DNA of 64,000 nt from Runella salmonicolor (GTDB lineage Bacteria > Bacteroidota > Bacteroidia > Cytophagales > Spirosomataceae). The notes under the pieces are model-generated. The model searched no databases, was not told the origin of the DNA, and saw nothing but the letters and a program-made list of their open reading frames with translations. This document shows, one piece after another, positions 9,154 through 18,059 of this stretch; position 1 is the first letter of the stretch; each line of letters starts with the position of its first letter. Where the stretch lies: positions 434,001 through 498,000 of the forward strand of contig NZ_JAMZEL010000001.1 in NCBI RefSeq assembly GCF_024158025.1. Reading direction: 5' to 3'. A program made the translations under genes and the position numbers.

Positions 9154-9178
9154 GCCTCAAAATCGCACCTCAAAAAAG

Positions 9179-9628
9179 CTATTTTTTGCGTGGGCTGCGC
9201 ACAGCGATTACCGCGATTTCGAGCGCAGCTCCTCCAGGAAGATTATCGACACCAACTGTTGCGCGGGCGGGGAAGTTACCGCTGAAGTATTTGCCGTAAA
9301 TTTCATTTATTTTGGCAAAGTTGGCGAGGTCTTTTACGTATATGGTGGTGTTCACAACGTCGTCCATCGAAAGTTTGGCGGCTCCCAATACCGCTTTTAT
9401 ATTCTCCATGATTTGCGTGGCTTCCGCTTCAAATCCTCCTGCCACCAATTGACGTGTTTGGGGATTGAGGCCGATTTGGCCCGCCACAAAAACCATTCCG
9501 TTGGCTTCAATGGCTTGGCTGTATGGCCCGATTGGCGCGGGAGCGGCGTCGGTTTTGATAACGGTTTTTTGGGCAAAGGTCAGCGTAGCCATAAAGATGA
9601 ACAGAAATGTAAAACATTTTTTTTTCAT
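9179..9628 (-). CDS. RidA family protein with signal peptide
   Basis: 149 aa from the ATG at 9626-9628. This start gives a good signal peptide, MKKKCFTFLFIFMATLTFAQ, while longer in-frame forms do not. The rest is a full Rid/YjgF/UK114 domain: APAPIGPYSQAI, GMVFVAGQIGLNP, the active-site region FPARATVGVDNLP with the Arg that binds the substrate carboxylate, and ALEIAVIAV at the end. RidA hydrolyses reactive enamines and imines from PLP enzymes, normally in the cytoplasm. The exported form suggests a different substrate in the periplasm. It is divergent from the SCP2 gene. Confidence 0.88.
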   Translation of the reverse strand: MKKKCFTFLFIFMATLTFAQKTVIKTDAAPAPIGPYSQAIEANGMVFVAGQIGLNPQTRQLVAGGFEAEATQIMENIKAVLGAAKLSMDDVVNTTIYVKDLANFAKINEIYGKYFSGNFPARATVGVDNLPGGAALEIAVIAVRSPRKK

Positions 9629-9719
9629 AAAAATTGGAAGTGTTATTGTTTGTTGACAAATGAGTAACCTAACTTGCCCCCCAAATTCGTATTTTTCACT
9701 CTTAAAAACAACTTTCAGC

Positions 9720-10019
9720 ATGAGCCTTCAATCACTCACTGAACAAATCAAAACCATCGTAGGAACCGACAGCGGATTGGATGCATCCGTCAAATTTGTC
9801 ACCGACGAAGGCGTTATTGTCATCGACGCCAAACAAGTGCCCAACGTGGTAAGCAATGAAGATGCCCCCGCCGACTGCACGCTGGAAATCTCAACAAGCG
9901 ACGCCCTCGATATGCTCAGCGGCTCGCTCAACCCGATGATGGCCTACATGAACGGCAAACTCAAAATCGACGGCGATATGGGAGTAGCCATGAAAATAGC
10001 CCAAACTTTTGGGGGATAA
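9720..10019 (+). CDS. SCP2 sterol-binding domain protein
   Basis: 99 aa from the ATG at 9720. A TTG or GTG further upstream would run into the ridA-like promoter region. The whole protein is one SCP2-like domain (VKFVTDEGVIVIDAKQVPN, then DCTLEISTSDALDMLSG, then GKLKIDGDMGVAMKIAQ). SCP2 folds bind lipids in a hydrophobic tunnel. Small stand-alone members are common in Bacteroidota, but their ligand is unknown. Monocistronic, divergent from ridA-like. Confidence 0.85.
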   Translation: MSLQSLTEQIKTIVGTDSGLDASVKFVTDEGVIVIDAKQVPNVVSNEDAPADCTLEISTSDALDMLSGSLNPMMAYMNGKLKIDGDMGVAMKIAQTFGG

Positions 10020-10030
10020 CCCTCAAAAAC

Positions 10031-10061
10031 AAGCGGACCCGACAAATTGCCGAGTCCGCTT
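10031..10061. terminator. Intrinsic terminator between SCP2 and histone-like genes
   Basis: The 8-bp stem AAGCGGAC / GTCCGCTT (10031-10038 and 10054-10061) has extra inner pairing. On the minus strand it is followed by GTTTTTGAGG, so it mainly serves the small minus-strand gene; on the plus strand the tail is weak. Confidence 0.65.
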
Positions 10062-10084
10062 CTTAATGTCTTTTTCGGAATTAC

Positions 10085-10264
10085 TTATTCCTTCGCGTTT
10101 TTGGAATTCTGCACTTCAGCGCGAATAGCCTGAGCTATATTTTTAAGGTCTTGCATTCCTTTGCGCACCCGTGTACCTGCAGCTTGATTACCTTTGTTGT
10201 AAAACTTATCAAAGTCTCCTTCAAGGCTCATTACCAGATTTTTGATTTCATCAAATTTGGCCAT
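10085..10264 (-). CDS. Small histone H1/Hc1-like DNA-binding protein
   Basis: A 59-aa gene from the ATG at 10262-10264 to the TAA at 10085-10087. The protein starts MAKFDEIKNLVMSLEGDFDK and continues with GNQAAGTRVRKGMQDLKNIAQAIRAEVQ, ending in a short Lys-containing tail. This is the short Bacteroidota form of the Hc1 histone-like family, with a conserved GTRVRKGMQ helix and no long Lys-rich tail as in Chlamydia Hc1. It probably binds DNA non-specifically in the nucleoid. A terminator follows the stop codon. The upstream 270 bases are AT-rich and hold no other gene. Confidence 0.85.
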   Translation of the reverse strand: MAKFDEIKNLVMSLEGDFDKFYNKGNQAAGTRVRKGMQDLKNIAQAIRAEVQNSKNAKE

Positions 10265-10532
10265 AGTAATTACAAGTTTTATGGTTATAAAAAAGTTTAA
10301 AAACGCTCAAATTCGCGTGATTTGGCCGAAATTTAATGATTAAACCATTAAACACAAGTGGTAGCAAAGAAAAAACAATAAAAAAAATGCAATTTTTAAT
10401 AAAACAAGTACAAGTAAAAAGATAATCAGCTAAAAATCAGCACATTAACTAATTATTGTTTTTAATCTTTTTTTGGGCTATTTTTCAAAAAAATGGCCAT
10501 ACAAGCCCAAAAAGGGCATTTTTGAAGCTGCA

Positions 10533-11096
10533 CTACGATTTAGGAAAGCCCTCCCGCAGCATAACTCGCAGCGCCTGATTGAGATGGCGCTGGTGATGAG
10601 CAATCGTAAAAAGCAGTACATCCCCCAACCGAAATTTGAGCAATGAAGTAAAAGGCGAAACCACTTTGGTATTCCAGTCGATGGTATCTGCCTTGTGTAA
10701 AACCTTCTCCAAGTCATCGACAATTGCCTTGTAACGGGCCAGTACTTTTTGAGTATCAAGGTGGTAAGGCTTGGGTTTAAACATTCCAGGAGCAGGAATC
10801 TTACGGGTCGATTTTGGGTCAACAAACCCCAGCATCATCCGACCGTTGAAACTCATTTCAAACGTCAAAGGCGGTTGGGCATTCGGGGGCATGTGCTCCA
10901 CTTTATAATTGAGCTGATTGACGTAGTACTGACTCACCATGTTTAAATGAACAAGACATTCCAATATTCCCCATTGATCAGACGCAGGTTTCCATTGAAT
11001 TTTTTCCTCTGAGAGGGGTTCAAATTCCTGAGTTACCGTTTGTTTAATCTGCTGAAGCTGTTGCAATAAATCCTGACGAGTGGCAAGAACATCCAT
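10533..11096 (-). CDS. DinB family protein
   Basis: 187 aa, four-helix-bundle DinB superfamily. The three metal-ligand histidines are visible: H50 in ECLVHLN and the pair in AHHQRHLNQ near residues 166-170. DinB-like proteins are often thiol-dependent S-transferases or metal-dependent hydrolases, but this member cannot be assigned a substrate. A long RMMLGFVDPKSTRKIPAPGMFKP loop precedes the last helices, typical of the DinB_2 subfamily. ATG at 11094-11096. Confidence 0.85.
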   Translation of the reverse strand: MDVLATRQDLLQQLQQIKQTVTQEFEPLSEEKIQWKPASDQWGILECLVHLNMVSQYYVNQLNYKVEHMPPNAQPPLTFEMSFNGRMMLGFVDPKSTRKIPAPGMFKPKPYHLDTQKVLARYKAIVDDLEKVLHKADTIDWNTKVVSPFTSLLKFRLGDVLLFTIAHHQRHLNQALRVMLREGFPKS

Positions 11097-11132
11097 AAGA
11101 AAATAATTGTTGAGGGTAAAGTGGCACTTGTG

Positions 11133-11483
11133 TTAAACCAACTGCTCCCTTACCTTACCGGGCAATGATTGTACCACCAAATCATACGAATGGTCAATCC
11201 ATTCGCGAAGCACCGAATCTTTGATAGAGCCGTCGATGATGACCGTATTCCAATGCTTTTTATTCATGTGATACCCCGGCAGTACGCAATCGTGCTCTTC
11301 GCGCAATTGAGTCGCTTTTTCGGGGTCACATTTCAGATTGATACTGAACGGCGTACGGTCGAGGGTGGTCAGTGCAAATACTTTTCCCGCTACTTTGTAC
11401 GCAATGGTTTCTGGTCCAAAGGGAAGTTCTTCGGTCACACCTTTTTTAGTAAGGCAATAAGCCTGAAATGATTCTATATTCAT
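11133..11483 (-). CDS. MmcQ/YjbR family DNA-binding protein
   Basis: 116 aa from the ATG at 11481-11483. The family hallmarks are VTEELPFGPETIAYKVAGKVFAL near the N-terminus, NLKCDPEKATQLRE in the middle, and the KHWNTVIIDGSIKDSVLREWIDHSYDLV end. The fold is CyaY-like and is thought to bind DNA. The start codon overlaps the stop of the upstream small membrane protein gene as ATGA, so the two are translationally coupled. Confidence 0.88.
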   Translation of the reverse strand: MNIESFQAYCLTKKGVTEELPFGPETIAYKVAGKVFALTTLDRTPFSINLKCDPEKATQLREEHDCVLPGYHMNKKHWNTVIIDGSIKDSVLREWIDHSYDLVVQSLPGKVREQLV

Positions 11484-11668
11484 CGGCTCAAAAAACGGTA
11501 AAGCATTACACCGATACAAAACAAAAACATGATGATGGAAATACGGTTAATTCCGTGCATCATGCGGAGCGATGAGGTGTTGGGCCGCGACGGGTCTGGC
11601 TTCTTAAATACCCGAATGAAGTACCCAAACACTTCACTCATTTGAAAAAATTCGATGAAACGTTTCAT
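11480..11668 (-). CDS. Small one-span membrane protein, DUF6728-like
   Basis: 62 aa: a basic N-terminal half (MKRFIEFFQMSEVFGYFIRV, FKKPDPSRPN) and one C-terminal transmembrane helix (ISIIMFLFCIGVMLYRF). It resembles short Bacteroidota proteins that I associate with DUF6728, an assignment made from memory and not certain. It is clearly a real gene because its TGA overlaps the ATG of the mmcQ-like gene. Function unknown. Confidence 0.7.
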   Translation of the reverse strand: MKRFIEFFQMSEVFGYFIRVFKKPDPSRPNTSSLRMMHGINRISIIMFLFCIGVMLYRFLSR

Positions 11669-11715
11669 AATTAATCAGTAGCTCCCGCCCCCAAAGCGGA
11701 GTTTAGGTGAAAATT

Positions 11716-11736
11716 AGCCCCTTTGGGGTTGGGGCT
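11716..11736 (-). terminator. Probable terminator after ispG
   Basis: The hairpin AGCCCC (9-base loop) GGGGCT lies seven bases after the ispG stop. On the minus strand it is followed by AATTTTC. The T tract is short, so efficiency is uncertain. Confidence 0.5.
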
Positions 11737-11742
11737 TTGTAT

Positions 11743-13749
11743 TTATAGCTCAATCGCCTCTGGCTCAAACCATTTGCCATCTTCTTTGATGATATTGATG
11801 AGTTCATCCACGGCGTTGTTGGCAACCACCGATTTTTTCACAACTTGCTGACCACGGTAGAGCGCTATTTTGTCTTTTCCGATGCCCACGTAGCCATAAT
11901 CGGCATCCGCCATTTCGCCCGGGCCATTGACAATACAGCCCATGATTCCGATTTTAACGCCTTTTAAATGGTCGGTTCGCTTGCGAATGAGCGCAGTAGT
12001 TTCCTGTAAATCAAACAAGGTTCGGCCGCACGACGGGCAGGATATATACTCCGTTTTTGACATTCGGGTACGACCCGCCTGCAAGATACCAAAGGCAATA
12101 CTGTTTTGTTGCTTGGCGTATTTTAAACGTTCTTCATTGTCGACTTCAGCCGCATACTGGGCCGAGAGCATGATACCATCGCCAAGGCCATCTACCAGCA
12201 ATCCACCACAATCGGTGGCCGCAAACAGCGAAAGTTCGTCCGAATTCTCGGTTGAATAAGTTCGCTGAATCACCACTGGACAATCCATTCCTTTATCTAT
12301 CAAATCAACCATAAATCGGCGCAAGGCCGGCATGGCGTGGGCATTGTCAGTTTGAAGAAGTAATACCACTGGCACACCCGCGATTTGTTCTTGGGTCAGT
12401 TGGGTAGCCGCATCAATTTTGATAAAATTGAGCGTTGTACTTCTTTCCGTTGCTTGTTCAAACTCGGCCAATGTAAAGAGCGGAAATTGGTGCTCCTGAT
12501 TAGTGGCTGTTTTCCAGACTTCGTAGTCAACGATTTCTTTCAGGCCCATGGGCAACATAAACGTTGAAGGCCGCGCCCCCGTGTAGATAAAATCCACGCC
12601 GATGTCATTCATTTTCCATTTGTCGGGCACGGGCAGGTAAAAATGCCCGACACTGCGTAAATCTTCATATTGGGTCACTTCAATGGCCGACAGGTCGGCT
12701 ATAACGCGCGGCACATTTCCCCCACCGAAGTTAAAAACCTCTTTCGTTTTCCGACGGCTGTACTGAAATGGGTGAATGGGCGATGCTGTTATGGGCCGAA
12801 TGGGTGTCGTTTCGACGGCGCGATTGGTATAACGGCCAATCAGTGCCACCGCTACTGGCGCTTCAAATTCGGGGTCTTCGGTCAACGAAACCCGCACCGT
12901 ATCTCCTAATCCATCTTCCAACAAAGTCCCGATTCCTACCGCCGATTTGATGCGACCGTCCTCTCCTTCTCCGGCTTCGGTTACGCCTAAATGCAGCGGG
13001 TAAGGCTTCAAGCCTTCGGCGTCTAAACGATTGACCAACAGCCGATACGCTTCTACCATCACGAGTGGATTGCTGGATTTCATTGACAGCACCACGTCGT
13101 AATAATTAAATTCTTCGCAGATGCGCAAAAATTCCAACGCCGACTCCACCATGCCCAAGGGCGAGTCGCCATAGCGGCTCATGATGCGGTCAGAAAGTGA
13201 ACCATGATTGGTTCCAATCCGCATTGCGGTGCCGTATTCTTTACAAATTTTCAGGAGAGGAATAAATTTTTCGCGAATCCGATCCAACTCACGTTGGTAT
13301 TCATCCTCGGTATAATCAATCAGTTCAAAGCGTTTTTTGTCGGCATAATTGCCCGGATTGATGCGTACTTTTTCCACAATGCGGGCCGCCAATTCGGCGG
13401 CATTGGGTGTAAAGTGAATATCGGCAATGAGCGGCACGGTATAACCGCGCGCGCGCAAACCTTTGCGAATGTTTTCTAAATTCTGGGCTTCTTTCACGCT
13501 AGGAGCGGTGATACGCACGTATTCACAACCCGACTCTACCATCCGAATCACCTGTTCGATAGAGCCTTCGGTATTCATGGTGTCTACGGTGGTCATGGAT
13601 TGCACCCGAATCGGATACTCAGAGCCCAGCGGGATGTCACCAATTTTGACGGTGATGGTTTTACGACGTATGTATTCCGTCAGCGATTGACTATAATGAT
13701 ACGACGTAATGGCGTCTTGGAGCGAGACCGTGTCGTTGAGCGTCAGCAT
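11743..13749 (-). CDS. ispG: 4-hydroxy-3-methylbut-2-enyl diphosphate synthase (large form)
   Basis: 668 aa, far longer than the roughly 370-aa E. coli enzyme because of a central insertion domain (about residues 290-540), the form seen in plants, Chlamydia and Bacteroidota. The N-terminal TIM barrel shows PIRVQSMTTVDTMNTEGSI and PLIADIHFTPNAAE. The C-terminal domain has the 4Fe-4S ligands in ISCPSCGRTLFDLQ and IGIMGCIVNGPGEM and a catalytic Glu in the same segment. It converts MEcPP to HMBPP in the MEP isoprenoid pathway in the cytoplasm. Apparently monocistronic. Confidence 0.97.
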   Translation of the reverse strand: MLTLNDTVSLQDAITSYHYSQSLTEYIRRKTITVKIGDIPLGSEYPIRVQSMTTVDTMNTEGSIEQVIRMVESGCEYVRITAPSVKEAQNLENIRKGLRARGYTVPLIADIHFTPNAAELAARIVEKVRINPGNYADKKRFELIDYTEDEYQRELDRIREKFIPLLKICKEYGTAMRIGTNHGSLSDRIMSRYGDSPLGMVESALEFLRICEEFNYYDVVLSMKSSNPLVMVEAYRLLVNRLDAEGLKPYPLHLGVTEAGEGEDGRIKSAVGIGTLLEDGLGDTVRVSLTEDPEFEAPVAVALIGRYTNRAVETTPIRPITASPIHPFQYSRRKTKEVFNFGGGNVPRVIADLSAIEVTQYEDLRSVGHFYLPVPDKWKMNDIGVDFIYTGARPSTFMLPMGLKEIVDYEVWKTATNQEHQFPLFTLAEFEQATERSTTLNFIKIDAATQLTQEQIAGVPVVLLLQTDNAHAMPALRRFMVDLIDKGMDCPVVIQRTYSTENSDELSLFAATDCGGLLVDGLGDGIMLSAQYAAEVDNEERLKYAKQQNSIAFGILQAGRTRMSKTEYISCPSCGRTLFDLQETTALIRKRTDHLKGVKIGIMGCIVNGPGEMADADYGYVGIGKDKIALYRGQQVVKKSVVANNAVDELINIIKEDGKWFEPEAIEL

Positions 13750-13848
13750 GAATCTAATTGCAGTTTAAAATGATGAACAGAAACCAGCCTTTCGGCTCTT
13801 TTCATGCCGTAAATTTAGAGATAAAACCCTAAACAAAAGCTTATTGTT

Positions 13849-15150
13849 TTATGATTCCTCCAGCACTGCCAGTAAAGTCCGGCATTTCAACTCAGTTTCT
13901 TGCCATTCTTTTTCAGGAACTGAATCTTCCGTAATTCCGCCCCCACCGTAGAGGGTAGCCATGCCGTTGCTTATCTTCATGCAGCGCAGATTGACAAACA
14001 AATGGGTTTCGTTGTCAATGTTTACTGGCCCCAAATAACCACTATAAAATTCGCGGTCGTAGCCTTCGTGCGCTTGAATAAACTCTAAAGCGGGCAATTT
14101 GGGCATACCGCACACCGCCGAAGTGGGATGCAACAGCCCCAGCATAACGGTTCCTAGTTCGGGGAAATTAATGGCTTTTGTATCGACGGCATAATCGCTA
14201 CGCAAGTGCATCAGATTGCCCGCAACGGCCGTTTTTGGGCCTTCTTCGAGGTATTCACGCACCCGTATTTTCTTAAAACACGAAATGATATAACGGCTCA
14301 CGAGCGCTTGCTCTTCAATCTCTTTCTGGGTCCACGGCGCTTGCTTTGGTGGAATCATCTGCCCAGACGCATCAAAAGCTGACTGAGTACCTGCCAAGGC
14401 TACCGTTCTGAAAATCCCCTGTCGGTCCACACTCACGAGGGTTTCGGGGGTGGCGCCCAACCAAACTTGATTTAAGTGGGGCAGATACACCAAAGAAACA
14501 AATGCGTTGGGGTACTTATTACAAAGTCGTTCAAAAATGCCCGTCACCGAAAACGACGCAGGCAAGGCCACGTGCTTGGTTCGGGAAAGAACCACCTTTT
14601 GGATTTCACCCGCTTCAATGGCTTTGAGGGCTTCTTTGACCGATTGCAGATGAAATTCTTCGGAAGAATTAGTCGGAAATTCACTTACATTTCTATCGTT
14701 TTGCGTAACCAAACTCACATTACGGCACTCATTTTCCCACGCTTCTTTGGCTGCACTTGATTCCGTTGATGGATAATTTTCGGAAACTGGCTCCCCTGTT
14801 TCATCAAAACGAATGTACAAATCTGCCTTGATAAAGAGTGCTTCTTCTCCTTCTAAATTCAAAAAAGGACTGACCGCAAAACCCGAAGGCAGGTCTTCTA
14901 GCATCATTTTGGTTTTGGGAATATCAGTGCCAAAATTGACAATCAGGTGTTTATCTTTTTGTAGAGGTAAACGCCACAGAGCGGCAGCATATCCAAGTTC
15001 ATACGCCGACTGCCAACCGTGCAACGGCAAAACTGTTTGCGATTTAGTTTGTGACTCCGAATCCACTATTCGACGCATTAGTTCATGATTGTGTTTCTGT
15101 ATGTTCAACACTTTTTCAACCAAAAGTGTCTCTAAAAAACGAAAAAACAA
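13849..15150 (-). CDS. Isochorismate synthase
   Basis: A chorismate-binding enzyme of up to 433 aa that makes isochorismate, here most likely for menaquinone. The C-terminal catalytic domain is complete: IQKVVLSRTKHVAL, WLGATPETLV, ALAGTQ, HLRSDYAV, LHPTSAVCGMPK, EGYDREFYSGYLGPV and the end YGGGGITEDSVPEKEWQETELKCRTLL. The LAGT and PTSAVCG segments fit isochorismate or salicylate synthases rather than anthranilate synthase. The start is unsure: the frame opens with TTG at 15150, with other TTG/GTG codons after it and the first ATG only at 15078. No other men gene is adjacent. Confidence 0.9.
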   Translation of the reverse strand: MFFRFLETLLVEKVLNIQKHNHELMRRIVDSESQTKSQTVLPLHGWQSAYELGYAAALWRLPLQKDKHLIVNFGTDIPKTKMMLEDLPSGFAVSPFLNLEGEEALFIKADLYIRFDETGEPVSENYPSTESSAAKEAWENECRNVSLVTQNDRNVSEFPTNSSEEFHLQSVKEALKAIEAGEIQKVVLSRTKHVALPASFSVTGIFERLCNKYPNAFVSLVYLPHLNQVWLGATPETLVSVDRQGIFRTVALAGTQSAFDASGQMIPPKQAPWTQKEIEEQALVSRYIISCFKKIRVREYLEEGPKTAVAGNLMHLRSDYAVDTKAINFPELGTVMLGLLHPTSAVCGMPKLPALEFIQAHEGYDREFYSGYLGPVNIDNETHLFVNLRCMKISNGMATLYGGGGITEDSVPEKEWQETELKCRTLLAVLEES

Positions 15151-15730
15151 GCCAATTCTCTGGGGTATTTTCTAAAATTCTGCTCAGCAATTCTCCTATT
15201 TAAGTTAGAGATTTGTTTAATTCAAATAAATAGAGTCCTGATTATCAATTGTTAATTCTTACCAACATATAACAACTGTTTAGATTTTCTGTTTCCGATA
15301 GATGGACATTCTACCCACAATTTTTTGAAACGATATATTTCCCCACCCTCTTCACCTTTTTAAATACCTATCCTTTTGGGTCCAAATATTCCCTCAACAA
15401 GTCGAAAGAATGGAATTTAACGTATATCTTTTATCATAAATACCGAAGGTTAGAAATCTCTCAATACAAAAGTACCGTTTGATAACTTTTACAGTTAACT
15501 CATTGATTCTTTGGCAGAATTGTATATAATTGTTTAACAGAATTTACTCATCAGCAGGCATTAAATGCTTTAATCTCTTATTAAATCGTTAATACTTCAC
15601 AAGATTGTGACTAGTACTGACCGCTTTCGTCTAAGAGATGACTACTACATATGGCAACGATTTTATACAAATCATCGCCAAGCCATTATTTCACGGGACT
15701 TAATGCCCCAAATTGAAAACCCACATTTTT
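15151..15730. other. 580-base AT-rich intergenic region without a recognisable gene
   Basis: Divergent spacer between isochorismate synthase and the next plus-strand gene. Short open stretches here have no protein-like composition. I see no tRNA cloverleaf, array or long inverted repeat. It should hold both divergent promoters, but none matches the TTTG / TAnnTTTG pattern convincingly. Confidence 0.6.
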
Positions 15731-16615
15731 ATGAACCCTGCATTGAACACACTCGTCTTACTTTTAGTGATTTTACCCAAGATTATTTTAGGCCAATCCC
15801 TTGAAATTAAAGGGATAGTGAGAGACAAGAATAAAGTTGGCATTCCTTGCGCCACCATCAGCCTAAAAAATAAAACGCAAGGCTACATTGCCGACGAAAA
15901 AGGCTACTATCAATTAAGGGTAAGCCCAAACGACACTTTGATGGTCTCTTCCCCAGGCTTTGAACCCTCTTTCATTAGCATCAAGAATGTAGTTGTTCTA
16001 TCGCCCTTATTTATTTATCTTTCTCCTAAAGAAACCACTTCATTAAGAACGAATGAAAGTGTTGACCTTTTTCAGCGCTCAGCTATGGAAGGGATTTACG
16101 ACCATCCTTCAAGCACGGCTTTTAATGCGGCAGTCGGCCAGAGTATTGCCTTAAAAATTGAAAATTCCACAAAAAAAGAGGCACTTTTAAGCAAAATACA
16201 CGCCAAATTTGACAAAAAGACCCTCACCCAAACCAAATTAAGAATTAGGGTTTTTTCAGTCAGTCCCGATACAGGAGAGCCTCTTGATGATTTATTGACC
16301 AAGTCAGTTATCGTCCCAATCACCTCAGAAACTTTTTTATTCGACATGGAACCTTATAAAATCTCCATTCCTGCCGAAGGGTGCTTTGTGGGTTTTGATT
16401 GGGTAGAAATGCCCGAAGGAATCAAAAAACAACCACAGTCGGCATCATCCTATACGCAAATTGATTTTTTAAAGCCTTGTTTAAAAACGACCTCGAAAAT
16501 ATGTAGTACCAAAACGTTTTCGAGAGTGTTTGCTTCTAAATGGCACAGCTGGAGTCCACAAACCAATGGGCATTGCCCAAGTAATGTATTTATTGCTGCG
16601 ACGTTGAAATATTAA
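15731..16615 (+). CDS. Secreted protein with carboxypeptidase-like regulatory domain
   Basis: 294 aa from the ATG at 15731; an in-frame TTG six codons earlier is less likely. A signal peptide (MNPALNTLVLLLVILPKIILGQ) is followed by a CarboxypepD_reg-like beta-sandwich with IKGIVRDKNKVGIPCATISL and the GYYQLRV turn. The C-terminal 180 residues form a second, beta-rich region (RVFSVSPDTGEPLDDLL, FVGFDWVEMPEG) seen in Bacteroidota outer-surface proteins without known role. It ends just before the convergent acyltransferase gene. Confidence 0.75.
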   Translation: MNPALNTLVLLLVILPKIILGQSLEIKGIVRDKNKVGIPCATISLKNKTQGYIADEKGYYQLRVSPNDTLMVSSPGFEPSFISIKNVVVLSPLFIYLSPKETTSLRTNESVDLFQRSAMEGIYDHPSSTAFNAAVGQSIALKIENSTKKEALLSKIHAKFDKKTLTQTKLRIRVFSVSPDTGEPLDDLLTKSVIVPITSETFLFDMEPYKISIPAEGCFVGFDWVEMPEGIKKQPQSASSYTQIDFLKPCLKTTSKICSTKTFSRVFASKWHSWSPQTNGHCPSNVFIAATLKY

Positions 16616-16625
16616 ATTAACCGTT

Positions 16626-17684
16626 TCATAACGGCAAAACACTTTCTTGCTTTACTTCAAACTTGGTCTTAAGACGTTTCCAGTTTTGACGCAAAAAACG
16701 CATTGCTGGCAGTTCAATCCAAAAATTAATCGCTGATGCAACCCCAATACTACAGGCCAGCATAATGAGACTGTAAATCAAATTGGGCATGTGAGGCAAC
16801 AGATGATGCTGAAGCCACGGGCGAATAATTTCCGTACTGATTCGCTGGTGAATTAAATACAGTGAATAAGAAATATTGCCCAGAAAAAGGCTCACTCGGT
16901 TTACCAAAAAACCAAGTTGGTGGGAAAGAAGCAGAAAAAAAGTACCAAAAAAAGCGAGAAGCATCCATACGTGCTCCTGTATTGTAATTACCCATTGAGA
17001 CCGACCAAAAAAATTGTGTAGGTAGCATGACAGGATAAAACAGCAAAGAACTCCGAAATAACGATCGGGCGTTGCTTTTTTAAATCCAATGAGGTAGAAA
17101 AATATGCCCGCAAAAAACAAAGGGGCATGATTCAGAAATTGCGCCGAGTTACTGATTTTTGCGTGCGTACCTGGGGCATACAAACTGCCCCAATAATGCC
17201 AATTATAGACCAAAAAGAGGCTTATCCAGATAAAATGCTCGACCCATTTGACAGTATTGGTAATAAAAGGCAAAATCGCCAAACAATAAAAAAATAGTTC
17301 AATACCCAACGTCCAATAGGAACCATCAATATCCTCCACGCCGAAGTAGCCTTGCAACATTGTTAAATTTACCAAAAAATCGTGTAAATGTACGGTGCCG
17401 CCATTGAGCAGCACTAAAGCCGAAGTAATACAAACAGCGACCCAATAAGCGGGATAAAGACGCGAAAATCGCGAAACAAAGAAATCAAGTGCATTGTGAT
17501 TTCTTTCTAATGAATAAAAAATCACAAATCCGCTAATGATAAAAAATAGGTCTACTCCCGCTACACCCAAATTGAGCCAATGCCATGCATCAGGCTGGTT
17601 TACGTTAAAATGAAAAAAAACGACAAGAATGCAGGCAATCCCACGCAGAGCATCCAACTCTAAAAGTCTATTTGAATGAGGCAT
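16626..17684 (-). CDS. Acyltransferase 3 family membrane protein
   Basis: 352 aa with about ten transmembrane segments. The family signature is at the N-terminus: RLLELDALRGIACILVVFFH, with the catalytic-type His in VVFFHF, then GVDLFFIISGFVIFYSL and FFVSRFSRLYPAYWVAV. Such proteins O-acylate surface polysaccharides or lipids at the inner membrane. It lies alone, far from the polysaccharide locus, so its target is unknown. Confidence 0.9.
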   Translation of the reverse strand: MPHSNRLLELDALRGIACILVVFFHFNVNQPDAWHWLNLGVAGVDLFFIISGFVIFYSLERNHNALDFFVSRFSRLYPAYWVAVCITSALVLLNGGTVHLHDFLVNLTMLQGYFGVEDIDGSYWTLGIELFFYCLAILPFITNTVKWVEHFIWISLFLVYNWHYWGSLYAPGTHAKISNSAQFLNHAPLFFAGIFFYLIGFKKATPDRYFGVLCCFILSCYLHNFFGRSQWVITIQEHVWMLLAFFGTFFLLLSHQLGFLVNRVSLFLGNISYSLYLIHQRISTEIIRPWLQHHLLPHMPNLIYSLIMLACSIGVASAINFWIELPAMRFLRQNWKRLKTKFEVKQESVLPL

Positions 17685-18059
17685 TAACGATGAGAGGGTA
17701 TCTTGAATTGGTTTAAACTAAAAAAAACAGTTTGTTAAACTTGTAGAATCTCACCTCCGACAAGTTTATGAGAAGCAATTTCTCCGTAATCTCCGTTGTA
17801 AGGGGAGGCAAATTTGTAGAAAAAACAGTTGCTAACAAAAGAGTAAGGCATCATTCTCTTCAAACCATCATTTAGAGCGCTTTTAGGCATATAAAAATCA
17901 ATACACACTAACCTCATTTTGAGCAAAATCACCTAAATATTGACTCCTCAATCAGCGAATAGATACGTTGATTTTTATTTATTTTTTTATTCTGATAGGG
18001 GGAAAAACGCAATAGGTTGTCATTTAGGCAGAGGGCATCAGCAATCCCTCCATACAGCT
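17685..18059. other. 375-base divergent intergenic region
   Basis: Spacer between the acyltransferase and DUF4833 genes. A 65-codon open stretch on the minus strand (17735-17932) has no recognisable similarity, signal or coupling and is not called. Otherwise AT-rich sequence that must contain two divergent promoters; none is recognised. Confidence 0.5.

Noticed and set aside
9107..9667. Plus-strand open frame opposite the RidA gene
   Set aside because: It lies antisense to the clear RidA family gene and starts inside the 23-bp inverted repeat; the protein has no recognisable family.
17735..17932. 65-codon minus-strand open frame between the acyltransferase and DUF4833 genes
   Set aside because: No signal peptide, motif, coupling or known family; composition looks random. 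It could be a remnant, but nothing supports that.
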